Positions 46,395-56,600 of a DNA stretch of 64,000 bases are shown here, piece by piece. Location: NCBI GenBank assembly GCA_023896275.1, contig MLDA01000013.1, positions 57,686 to 121,685 on the forward strand. Reading direction: 5' to 3'. The DNA comes from Kocuria rosea subsp. polaris (GTDB lineage: Bacteria; Actinomycetota; Actinomycetes; Actinomycetales; Micrococcaceae). Both the position numbers and the translations under genes were made by a program. The notes beneath the pieces were generated by a model. That model was not told where the DNA came from. It saw only the letters and a list, made by a program, of their open reading frames with translations, and made no database searches. Each line of letters begins with the position of its first letter. Positions within the stretch are counted from its first letter, which is position 1.

Positions 46395-47495
46395 CTAGAG
46401 GACATCGTTGATTGAACTGCTGAGTTTTTCAGCGCTCATACTCCAGGAGTAGTTTGAACTGTTGTTGAGACCGCGGATCCTGAGGTCGCTGCGAAGATCT
46501 GCTTGGCCGAAAACACGGCTCAACCCGGAGGTAATTTCAGGTGAACTGGTCGGGTCGAAGTAGAGGGCGCTGTCGCCGAGCACCTCTGGAATCGAGGCTG
46601 CGTTGGACGCCAGGACTGGAGCGCCCGCCGCCTGGGCCTCCAGCGGCGGGATGCCGAAGCCCTCGTACAGGGACGGGAAGACGAACGCCAATGCGCCGGC
46701 GTAGGCCTGCGCGAGTTCCGTGTCTGAAACGCGACCGAGATAGCGGATATTTGCTGTGCTCTTCGATTCCCGGGCCGCAAACGTGGTGGCCTGCTGGCCG
46801 ATGATGCGCAACTCGACGTCGCTGCCGGACTCGTCGACGAAGTCCAGGAAGGCCTGTTCCAGGCGCTCGAAGTTCTTGTGAACATTGGGGGAGGAGACCG
46901 CGAGGAAGTACGGCTTCTCCGCGTCAGGCTCAGCAGAGGGCTCCGTTCGCTGTTCGAAGAAGAACGCCGACGGCGCATTGGGAATGACGACGATCTTCTC
47001 TTTCGGCAAGCCGAAGTGCTCCGAAATCTCGGACCGGGAGAACTCACTGACCGTGATGATGCGACGAGCGTTCTTCAAGAAGAGCGGCGCGAGAATCCCG
47101 TACACGAGTCGGAACTTCCACGAGAAGCTCTCCGGGTAGCGCACGTACGTTACGTCGTGATGGGGTGCGAACTGATTGCGGTAGAAAGCTGGAGCCGTGC
47201 TGCTCAGACCAATGAGCAACGGCGCCCCGCGGCGCTTCAGGTACAACGGAAGATCGAGTTGTTCCCAGACGTGGCCCTGCGTACGCCCGACCTCGACGAC
47301 TTCGCGACCGGCGAGCGGCCCATCTTCGCGGGGGCGAACTCCGCGGGGAACGAGAATCTCGATCGGAAAGTCAGCGTCGGCAAGCAGCGCCGCCGTCACT
47401 TCTTCGGCGAAGCGCTGGACACCCGTCACTGGCTGTCCGAGGAAGCGCCCGTTGATGACGACTCGACGCGCGGGAAGTGTGGATTCATTCGTCAC
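46395..47495 (-). CDS. GT4-family glycosyltransferase
   Basis: This 366-residue glycosyltransferase has the GT-B fold pattern: an N-terminal acceptor domain ([17 protein letters not shown], typical of mannosyl/rhamnosyl GT4 enzymes) and a C-terminal donor domain with [21 protein letters not shown], the retaining-enzyme EX7E motif. [20 protein letters not shown] is the linker region. GTG 47495 overlaps the end of the epimerase gene by 11 bases. It is last in a four-gene minus operon. Confidence 0.88.
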   Translation of the reverse strand: MTNESTLPARRVVINGRFLGQPVTGVQRFAEEVTAALLADADFPIEILVPRGVRPREDGPLAGREVVEVGRTQGHVWEQLDLPLYLKRRGAPLLIGLSSTAPAFYRNQFAPHHDVTYVRYPESFSWKFRLVYGILAPLFLKNARRIITVSEFSRSEISEHFGLPKEKIVVIPNAPSAFFFEQRTEPSAEPDAEKPYFLAVSSPNVHKNFERLEQAFLDFVDESGSDVELRIIGQQATTFAARESKSTANIRYLGRVSDTELAQAYAGALAFVFPSLYEGFGIPPLEAQAAGAPVLASNAASIPEVLGDSALYFDPTSSPEITSGLSRVFGQADLRSDLRIRGLNNSSNYSWSMSAEKLSSSINDVL

Positions 47496-48408
47496 GGTTG
47501 ATCTCCTCCCAGAGTTTCGTGATGCCAGCCTCGAGACTGGTGGCCGGCGGTAGCGGGCCGAATTCGGCGTCGAGCCGAGAGACATCCAGCGTTACCGAGT
47601 GCACGTACGACGCCGGCTGCGGCGCCGATTCGATGACGGGCCGGATGCCCGTCACCTGCTCGATGGCGGTGAAGACGTCGTTGACGGTGTTTCCCGTGCC
47701 GCTGCCGAGGTTGTAGACGCGATGACGAGTCGCTGGTGCACTGACGAGGCGCTCCAACTGCGACAAGAGATCATCCATCCAGATGTAGTCGCGGACCATC
47801 GAACCATCACCCATGCGTACGAGGGGCTCCCCGTTGACAACACGGCGCAGGGCGATCGGGATCAGGCCCTGCAACCGGTCGGGCCGTTGGCGGGTCCCGT
47901 AGGGGTTCGCGATACGGAGAACGAGGGACTGCATCGAAGACTGCGAGCAGATCAAGTCCAGGTACTTCTCGATGCACAACTTCCCGGTGCCGTACGCGGA
48001 CACCGGAGCCACATCGTCAGTCTCCTTGTACGGTCCCGGGGTGGCCGAACTGTAGATCGCCCCGCCCGTGGAGGCGAAGACGAATCGGCTGACGCCCTGT
48101 TCGGCGGCGGCCTGCGCGAGCCTGACGGCGGGCAGCACGTTGGTCTCCAGGTCTGTTGCCGCGGTGGTGCGGCTCGAAGCAGCGGTGCTCGACGTCAGGA
48201 AGTGGAAGACCTGATCCATCCCAGCCAACGCGGCACTGACCTGATCAGGGTCGTGGATGTCTCCGCGGATGGCGCGGGCACGGGCGGTGTAGGTCGGTTC
48301 GCGGGAGAAACGGTCAAAGACGGTGACGTCGTATCCGAGCCTGTCGAGGAGGTCGACGACATGCGAGCCGATGAAGCCGTTGCCGCCGAAGACGATGGCC
48401 GTCTTCAT
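47485..48408 (-). CDS. NAD-dependent sugar epimerase/dehydratase
   Basis: This 307-residue extended short-chain dehydrogenase has the Rossmann motif VFGGNGFIGSHVV at the N-terminus, a catalytic Ser-Thr region (FASTGGAIY) and a Tyr-x3-Lys (YGTGKLCIEKYL). It resembles UDP-glucose 4-epimerase-type enzymes, though the exact sugar nucleotide cannot be read from sequence. AAGGACC precedes the ATG, which overlaps the stop of the upstream glycosyltransferase (ATGA). It probably supplies a precursor for the EPS. Confidence 0.85.
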   Translation of the reverse strand: MKTAIVFGGNGFIGSHVVDLLDRLGYDVTVFDRFSREPTYTARARAIRGDIHDPDQVSAALAGMDQVFHFLTSSTAASSRTTAATDLETNVLPAVRLAQAAAEQGVSRFVFASTGGAIYSSATPGPYKETDDVAPVSAYGTGKLCIEKYLDLICSQSSMQSLVLRIANPYGTRQRPDRLQGLIPIALRRVVNGEPLVRMGDGSMVRDYIWMDDLLSQLERLVSAPATRHRVYNLGSGTGNTVNDVFTAIEQVTGIRPVIESAPQPASYVHSVTLDVSRLDAEFGPLPPATSLEAGITKLWEEINRDE

Positions 48409-49517
48409 GTGGTCCTTCCGCGGTACAGGTCGAGGGTCTCGGGGCCGAGGTCCGCATCCGTCAGGGACCGGCGGGCGTGTTCGATCGCTTCGGCGCCCAT
48501 GGAGCGGCGGAGGGCAGGATTATCCAGCAGGACCCGGCACTTCTCCACGAGTTCGGCATCGGTACTGCAGACGAATCCGGAGACCCCGTCGAGGACGGCA
48601 TCGCGGTTGCCGACGACGTCGGAGACCACACACGGGATGCCAGCAGCCTGAGCCTGCATGAGCGCCATGGGCATGCCCTCCCACAGGGAGGGGAAGAGGA
48701 AGATGTCCGCCTTCTCCAGCTCTCGGGCCAGTTCCTCGGGGGAGATCCACCCGGTCACCGTGACGCCGTCGCTGATCCATTGGGCTTCGTCGGCTGGTTC
48801 GCCGCCACCGATCCAGCGGAAGTCGCCGGCGTCGCCCAGCGCGTCGGCGACGCGGGAAAAGCGCCACGGCGCCTTCTGGTAGCAAACACGTGCGACCGTG
48901 ACGACGCGCGGCTTGCCGGGCTTGTCCGTGGTCGACTCGGGCCGAACGTCCCTGACCTGAGTGGGGGAGATGCCGGTCTGGATCTGCGCGGCGGAACGCG
49001 GCCGGAGCCGGGAGACCGCCAACTGGTGCTCGCTGTCGCACGTCGAGACGACCGTCGCCGGTGTGCGGGCAAGGAGCTGCTCCGTCAACGCGGCGACGCG
49101 TCGGGCCGGGGCCGGGAGATCTTCGCGAAGAAACGACCAGCCGTGGGGCGAGTAGAACAGTCGGCGCGACTTCGCGCCGACCGGCATCAGGAGCCGGACG
49201 GCGGCACCCGCGAACGAAGAATGCAGGTGCACGGCGTCGTACAGGTCGCGTGCGAGGCGCGCTCGCACGGTGCGCGCCATGGTGAACAGATCCCGCCCGC
49301 GGCGCCCCGTCGAATACGAGACGAGCCGGACGGAGGGGTGAAAACGCCGCGCGAGCTCGTCGGCCGTGGGCGTCTCCGGGCGGTCCATGTAGTGGACCTC
49401 GACGGCAGCGCCGGCCTCGACCTGCCGGAGCGAGAGCGAGGCGATGACGGTGACGATGCCGCCGCCCATCGCTTCCGTGACGTGCGCGACGCGCAGCGGA
49501 TTGGAATGCTGAATCAA
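48405..49517 (-). CDS. GT4-family glycosyltransferase
   Basis: This 370-residue GT-B enzyme starts with LRVAHVTEAMGGGIVTVIASL (acceptor domain with glycine-rich loop) and has the donor-site motif PSLWEGMPMALMQAQAAGIP with EX7 spacing in the C-terminal half. The start is taken as TTG 49517 behind AAGGGCGAACCAC; the frame is open upstream through rfbA but only as a shadow. It sits 17 nt after rfbA and overlaps the epimerase start. Confidence 0.85.
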   Translation of the reverse strand: MIQHSNPLRVAHVTEAMGGGIVTVIASLSLRQVEAGAAVEVHYMDRPETPTADELARRFHPSVRLVSYSTGRRGRDLFTMARTVRARLARDLYDAVHLHSSFAGAAVRLLMPVGAKSRRLFYSPHGWSFLREDLPAPARRVAALTEQLLARTPATVVSTCDSEHQLAVSRLRPRSAAQIQTGISPTQVRDVRPESTTDKPGKPRVVTVARVCYQKAPWRFSRVADALGDAGDFRWIGGGEPADEAQWISDGVTVTGWISPEELARELEKADIFLFPSLWEGMPMALMQAQAAGIPCVVSDVVGNRDAVLDGVSGFVCSTDAELVEKCRVLLDNPALRRSMGAEAIEHARRSLTDADLGPETLDLYRGRTT

Positions 49518-49534
49518 GTGGTTCGCCCTTGCCC

Positions 49535-50410
49535 TCAGCCGTTCCGACCGCGGACGACGAGCTCTTCCAGATACGCGCCGTACCCGCTCTTGGGCAGAAG
49601 CCGCGCTTGTTCGAGGAGTTCTTCGTCGCTGATGTACCCGCGCCGCCAGCCGATCTCCTCCGGGCAGCCGACTTTGAGCCCCTGACGGTGTTCGAGGGTC
49701 CTGATGAAGTTGGAGGCGTCGTTGAGGGAATCGAAGGTTCCCGTGTCCAGCCAGGCGGTGCCGCGCGGCATGAGGCGGACCGTCAGCTCGCCGTCGTCGA
49801 GGTAGGTCTGGTTGAGATCCGTGATCTCCAGTTCGCCGCGGGCCGAGGGGCGCAGTTGCCGGGCGCGTTCGACGACGGTGTTGTCGTAGAAGTAGAGGCC
49901 CGGGATCGCGTAGTTGCTCTTGGGCGCGGCCGGCTTCTCCTCGAGAGACTTCGCACGGAAGTCGCCGTCGAACTCGACGACGCCGTAGGCGGAGGGGTCC
50001 TTGACCCAGTAGCCGAAGATCGTCGCGCCGTGCACGGCCTGCTGGTCCTCGAGGCCCAGCCCGAGGCCGGGGCCATAGACCAGATTGTCGCCGAGCACGA
50101 GGGCGACGGAGTCGTCTCCGATGTGGTCCTCGCACAGGAGGAACGCCTGGGCCAGGCCGTCAGGGGAGGGCTGAACGCGGTAGGTCAAGTTCACGCCGAA
50201 CTGGCTGCCGTCGCCGAGCAGTGTGCGGAACTGTTCCTGTTCGCGCGCGGTGGTGATGATCTCGATATCGCGGATGTCAGCGAGCATCAGCGTCGACAGC
50301 GGATAGTAGATCATCGGCTTGTCATAGACGGGCATGAGCTGCTTGCTGATGCCCAGCGTGATGGGGTGCAGACGCGAGCCGGTGCCTCCGGCGAGGATGA
50401 TGCCGCGCAC
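49535..50410 (-). CDS. rfbA: glucose-1-phosphate thymidylyltransferase
   Basis: RfbA/RmlA (291 residues) makes dTDP-glucose from dTTP and glucose-1-phosphate, the first step to dTDP-rhamnose. The N-terminal nucleotide-binding motif [18 protein letters not shown] and [17 protein letters not shown] are diagnostic; YGVVEFD and LEEKP lie further on. GTG 50410 gives the typical N-terminus. It is divergent from rfbB, sharing a 164-bp intergenic region. rfbC and rfbD are not in the window, so dTDP-rhamnose synthesis needs genes elsewhere. Confidence 0.95.
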   Translation of the reverse strand: MRGIILAGGTGSRLHPITLGISKQLMPVYDKPMIYYPLSTLMLADIRDIEIITTAREQEQFRTLLGDGSQFGVNLTYRVQPSPDGLAQAFLLCEDHIGDDSVALVLGDNLVYGPGLGLGLEDQQAVHGATIFGYWVKDPSAYGVVEFDGDFRAKSLEEKPAAPKSNYAIPGLYFYDNTVVERARQLRPSARGELEITDLNQTYLDDGELTVRLMPRGTAWLDTGTFDSLNDASNFIRTLEHRQGLKVGCPEEIGWRRGYISDEELLEQARLLPKSGYGAYLEELVVRGRNG

Positions 50411-50520
50411 TAGACGGCCAACAGACGATGAGACGCGTGCGAGGCGACGCCGGCGAGTCCGGAACCTATACACCTTCGACGAAACGGGTCAAGAGCAATC
50501 CACATGCGACGTCCCCCTAA

Positions 50521-51573
<1,053 letters not shown>

Positions 51574-51631
51574 CCCGGCGGCGGCGTCACGGATCCGCGC
51601 CGACGACCCGCCTTCCTGACACAATGGCTAG

Positions 51632-52831
51632 GTGACTTTCGTGAACCAACCGAGCGACGACGTCGTACGAGGCGTGCCCGACGACGAGACGCCGGCTAGG
51701 TGGGAACGGCGCGCGGAGATCGACCTTTCCGCCATCCGGCACAACGTGCGGCGGGTGGCCGAGCTGGCCGCGCCGGCGAAGGTGATGGCTGTCGTGAAGG
51801 CCGACGCGTACGGGCATGGCATGGTGCCGGTAGCCCGCGTCGCGCTCGAGGCCGGGGCCGCGTGGCTCGGCGTCGCACACGTCGACGAGGCGCTTGAGCT
51901 GCGCGCCGCCGGCATCACCGCCCCCGTGCTGGCGTGGCTGCACACGCCGGAGACCGACTTCGCCGCCGCGATCGACGCGGACATCGACCTGGGTGCGTCC
52001 GGCTGGGAGCTCGAGCAGGTCGCCGAGGCCGCCCGCGCCGCTGAGCACCCCGCGCGCGTGCACCTGAAGATCGACACCGGGCTGGGACGCAACGGCGCGT
52101 CCGCGGACGCGTGGCAGTCCGTGCTCGACACCGCCGCGCACCATCAGGAGGACGGGCTGCTGCGCGTGGTCGGGGTGTGGACCCACCTGGCCGTCGCCGA
52201 CGAGCCGGACCGCCCGGAGACCGACGCGCAGCTCGACGCGTTCCGCGACGCCGTCGAACAGGCCGAGGCCGCTGGGCTCGACCTAGAGCTGCGGCACGCT
52301 GCCAACACCCCCGCGGCTCTGTCCCGCCCGGACGCGCACTTCGACATGGTGCGGCTCGGGATCGGCATGTACGGGCTGAGCCCGTTCCGCGACCAGAGCT
52401 CCGAGGACCTGGGCCTGCGCCCTGCGATGCGCCTCATGGCGCGCATCGCCAACGCCAAGCGCATGCCCGCGGACCACGGCGTCTCCTACGGGCTCACGTA
52501 CCGCACGGAGAGTGCGACGACGTTGGCACTGGTCCCGCTCGGGTACGCCGACGGGGTGCCCCGCGTGGCAGTCGAGGGGCCCGTCGAGATCGGCGGGAAG
52601 CGGTACGTCTCCTGCGGGCGGGTGGCGATGGACCAGTTCGTCGTCGACTTGGGCGATACGCCCGTCGACGGGCTCGTGGGGGAGCCGGCCGTACTGTTCG
52701 GCGACGGCGGGCCGTCCGCCGACGAGTGGGCCGAGGCCGCCGGGACCATCAACTACGAGATCGTCACGCGCATCGGCGGCCGCGTCGACCGCGCGTACGT
52801 GGAGGGCAGCTGGGGTGAGGCCGGTGACTGA
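51632..52831 (+). CDS. alr: alanine racemase
   Basis: Alr (399 residues) is the PLP enzyme that makes D-alanine for peptidoglycan. The PLP lysine lies in VMAVVKADAYGHG, the second catalytic Tyr in INYEIVTRI, and the substrate loop includes KIDTGLGRNG. GTG 51632 follows a CACAAT hexamer by 6 nt with no ribosome-binding site, again a leaderless pattern. About 25 poorly conserved residues precede the domain. tsaE overlaps its end by 8 bases. Confidence 0.96.
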   Translation: MTFVNQPSDDVVRGVPDDETPARWERRAEIDLSAIRHNVRRVAELAAPAKVMAVVKADAYGHGMVPVARVALEAGAAWLGVAHVDEALELRAAGITAPVLAWLHTPETDFAAAIDADIDLGASGWELEQVAEAARAAEHPARVHLKIDTGLGRNGASADAWQSVLDTAAHHQEDGLLRVVGVWTHLAVADEPDRPETDAQLDAFRDAVEQAEAAGLDLELRHAANTPAALSRPDAHFDMVRLGIGMYGLSPFRDQSSEDLGLRPAMRLMARIANAKRMPADHGVSYGLTYRTESATTLALVPLGYADGVPRVAVEGPVEIGGKRYVSCGRVAMDQFVVDLGDTPVDGLVGEPAVLFGDGGPSADEWAEAAGTINYEIVTRIGGRVDRAYVEGSWGEAGD

Positions 52832-53357
52832 CGCGCCGCTCTGGACCCGCGAGATCGAATCGATCGACGCCGACACCACGCGTGCGCTCGCCGGGCGCAT
52901 CGCCGGCGTGCTGCGGGCGGGCGACCTGATACTGCTCTCCGGCGAGCTCGGCGCCGGCAAGACGACGTTCACGCAGGGGCTGGGCGAGGGGCTCGGCGTG
53001 CGCGGCGGGATCATCTCGCCGACGTTCGTGCTGGCGCGGGTACACCCGGCGCTCGCCGACGGGCCGGACCTGGTGCACGTGGACGCGTACCGGCTGGGGT
53101 CGCCGGGGGAGGTCGACGACATCGATCTGGAGTCAACGATGGGCTCCAGCGTGACCGTGATCGAGTGGGGCCAAGGCAAGGCTGAGCACCTGGCTGACTC
53201 GCGGCTGGAGATCCACCTCGAGCGGGCGACGGGCGACGACGCGGGAGAGGAGATCGTCCTGGACTTCGAGGAGACCGACGAGGAGGACCCCCGGGTGCTG
53301 CGCATTAGCGGCTACGGGCCGCGGTGGGCGGATCCGACGCGGCTCGGATTCGATTGA
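52824..53357 (+). CDS. tsaE: tRNA threonylcarbamoyladenosine biosynthesis ATPase TsaE
   Basis: TsaE (177 residues) drives turnover of the TsaB-TsaD complex that makes t6A37 in tRNAs. The P-loop is LLSGELGAGKTTFTQGLGEGL; SPTFVLARVH (substrate-binding Ser-Pro-Thr) and HVDAYRL follow, with IEWGQ as Walker B-like strand end. The GTG at 52824 overlaps alr by 8 bases. tsaB, rimI and tsaD normally follow in actinobacteria, but here an accessory cassette begins instead. Confidence 0.94.
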   Translation: MTDAPLWTREIESIDADTTRALAGRIAGVLRAGDLILLSGELGAGKTTFTQGLGEGLGVRGGIISPTFVLARVHPALADGPDLVHVDAYRLGSPGEVDDIDLESTMGSSVTVIEWGQGKAEHLADSRLEIHLERATGDDAGEEIVLDFEETDEEDPRVLRISGYGPRWADPTRLGFD

Positions 53358-53648
53358 TTCGGGGTCGAAGGGTACCGCCGACGCGTGCTAGGCGCTCCCT
53401 CGTTGGCCCGACATTGCTGAACGGATGACCCCTCGGTGAAGCACACGCGATCAGCTGGTTTGCGTTTTACAGGATCAGTCGACAGGCTATTGGCTTAGGT
53501 CCCCTCGGCGAGATCGAACCCAGCGCGCAGACATGGCATCAAGCTTTCATGCACCCTCGACTTCTTGACCATTCTCAGACCAGACGACTAGTTGGAGATG
53601 CGACCAGCCCCTACCGAAGCGAGCCTTCACGACCCGGCCGATAACGTA
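53358..53648. other. spacer between tsaE and the accessory cassette
   Basis: These 291 bases carry no supported gene. I looked for a terminator of the alr-tsaE unit and for a direct repeat matching the far side of the cassette (60500-60740), and found neither by eye. Confidence 0.45.
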
Positions 53649-56600
53649 TTACTCTTCGCGAGCTGGGATTCGCTGCCAACCGGGTGAGACCGCCCGCAAG
53701 CTGCTTCCCGGAGTCCACGCTCGGACCTGGGAACGAACGAGCGCTCCCGGATAGGACGTGCTCCAACCGATCTCTCGGTAGACGTCCTTTCCTGTGTTCT
53801 CGACCCAGATCAGCGACTTCCGCTCGGCGGTGAGCCAGTCCTGCAGGAAATCGGTATCGATCAGGAGCTCGTTCTGGCCTATGTTGACGGAGTGGCGTAG
53901 AACGGCGATGAGCCGGCCGCTCGGGTCGGTCCATCCGTTGCGGCCGTTCCAGTGGAGAGTGCCCGGTGCGGGGCCGAAGAACTCAGGAGCGGGGGCGTCG
54001 AACGAGATCGTTTCGAGGTTGTCTGGTGCGTACTCGTTTTCGCCGAGCAGCTCCCATACAGCTGGGCGTGTCGGAACGCTGAGCGGGTCCGTCCACTCGT
54101 GCTCCATGACACTCAGCGTCGCGCCGTGGTGGTGCCCGAACGGGTACTCGCCGACGTACCCGTTATAGCTCATGGGTAGCCGGGACATTCCCAGGCTGTT
54201 GATCAAGTCACGTCCTTCGAGTTCGCCAAGGGCAATGGGAAGATCGTCGGTGTTCACCAGGTGGGTGTAGAGGTTGGTCCAGACGTGGTGAGTGCGTTTC
54301 ATGCTGTCGCCGGTTAGATCCCAACTGTATGAGCCCGAAACGACGATGAAGGGGCGTCCGTCTCGTTCGGCGGAGGTGATGTCGATAGTGGGCAGGTCGG
54401 AGTCATCGGCCACCCATTGGGCGTCAGGATTTCCGATCTTCGTATCCCAGTTGTAGGCCGGAACCCAGGGGCGGGGCGCATCGCTCGCGGGTTCGAACTC
54501 GGTCACTGTGGGGTCGACCTGCCGGACGATGGAGGATTCGGGTCCGGGAACAGCCGGCGGCGGGGCTTCCCAGGAGCTCCTGGTCTTGGGTGCGTGGTCG
54601 GACAGATGTCCGAGGAGCCGGTTGAGTGCGATCCATTGGTACTTCTTGCCGATCCGTTCGATCCACTTTGGTTTCCCACGTCCAGGCCCGTACTTTCCCA
54701 GGACGTAGCCGTCGAAGTTTGAATGCAGCCGGGGTCGGTATCCGAGCCGAATGACCTCCGCGACCACCCATCGCGCGCCGGCCGAGACGTCCACACCTGG
54801 CCGGTCACGCAACTCGGGCGTGAGCTGGTAGGTGAAGAAGTCGTCGCTCGTGGTGGAGTGCACGAGCTTCGAGTAGTCGCGATTGTCGTAGGTGGCGATG
54901 TCCTCTTCCTTCGGCCAGGTCAGTGGCCAGGTGCTGCTGTAAGGGGGGCGGAAACGGTCGGGCGGCACTTCTGCGGGGAGCGTTTCGCGATCGAGTGCCG
55001 CTTCGAGGATGCAGCGGGCGGCGTCGCGAACGGCGGCGTTGGGGGTGAGGTTTGTGGAGGGTGCGAAGAAGGCGGCCGAGACGACCTCGGCGGCAGCGCC
55101 CCAGTCGGCGTCGCTACCGCTAGCCAGCAGCGCCGAGTAAGAGACCTGAAGCGCGCGTTCGACGACCCACTCGTCGTCGACGGTGCAGAATCGTTCGAGC
55201 AGGGCGGCGGCCTGGTGAGGGTGACGCGCAAGCAGGCGGGCTGCGGCGATCGTGGCTGGCTCGCGAACGCGGCGATCAGTGGCGCTAGTCGTCCATAGCA
55301 GTGCCGTGACCCACAAGCGGGTGGTCTCCGCGCTGACCTGGTCGAGCGGTTTCTCGCCTCCCCAGCGGATCAGGCGGTCGACCGCTCCGCTGGTGCCGTG
55401 ACTGGTGTGCAGCCACCAGGCAAGAAACTGATCTCGGGTCGACATGGTGAGTTCACTGAAGAACTCATGGAGAAAGTCGGCGTTGAGCGGGTGGCCGGGG
55501 CGAGCTGCGAGCCTGAACAGCATCGTGATGCCTGCGTCGAAGGTGTCACGGTGGCGCAAAGCGTTGGTGATGATGCTGCCCGTGTCGGGGGTGATGGAAG
55601 ACACAGATCGCCATGCCGTGCCGGCGGTGACGGCTGCGTCGCGCGCGACGGTGTCGGTGATCTCAGCGGAAAAGGCGCTCAGTTCGAGCCCGAAGCGTTC
55701 GGCGACGACGACCGACGTCGCTTCGAGGAGTCCGACGTCGATGGTCGCGTCGAGTTCGATGAGCTCCCCGAGGCGACCGGACAGCTGAGCGCGGACGCCA
55801 TCTGCGTCGTTCACATGAGCGAGCGCATCGGAGACGATCAGGTGGTGACCGATGCGCTCGAAGGTAATGGTGATGATGTCGGTGCCGTAAGGGCTGCTGT
55901 CCGGGATAACGTCTTCTTCGACAAGACCCTGTGCGACGAGTCCATCGAGTAGCGACTTCTCCGCACTGTTGTCGGACCAGATCGGGTTCAGCACGGCCTG
56001 CGCGGCGAGGCGGGTGAGCGGGGCTCCGCCCTTGTCTGCGACAGCGCCGGCCAAAGCCTGCATCGCGCGGTGAACGATCTGGTCGGACACCGATGCGTCG
56101 ATGCGACTACTAGCCGTCTCGTTCGCGTGATCGAGGACCATTCTGGTGAGCTCGCCCAACCCCATGTTGGCCTGGTCGAGCGAGAGGCGGCCATCAGATT
56201 GAAGCGCTTCGCAGACCAAGCGGAGGTAGAGCGGGTTATCGAACTCGCCGTGGATAGGCGGTGACGTCGGAGGCTCGAGACCGTAGAACGCGGCGTACTC
56301 GCTGACCGCCTCGAACTCGACACCCTCGAAACCAGTGTGCTCGAACCGGGGAATGGACATGCCGGGTGGGAGGACCTGATTGACGTAGTGGGTACGTGCG
56401 GTCAGCAGCAGCCGAATGTGCGGGTGCCGGGTGACGATGGAGATGAGGCGATCGAGGTTGTCCCGCCACATCGACCGGGGGCGCGTGTCGTTGAGCGCGT
56501 CGATGACGAGGAGGGTGGGCGCTCCTGCGGCGCGCGCACTTTGGTCCAGGAGAGCGATCGTCTCCTCGGTGGTCAGGTCGGCCGGCATTTGGAGAACGTC

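Noticed and set aside
53358..53648. Attachment-site repeats flanking the defence-like cassette
   Set aside because: No shared direct repeat with 60500-60740, no tRNA gene and no integrase in the window.
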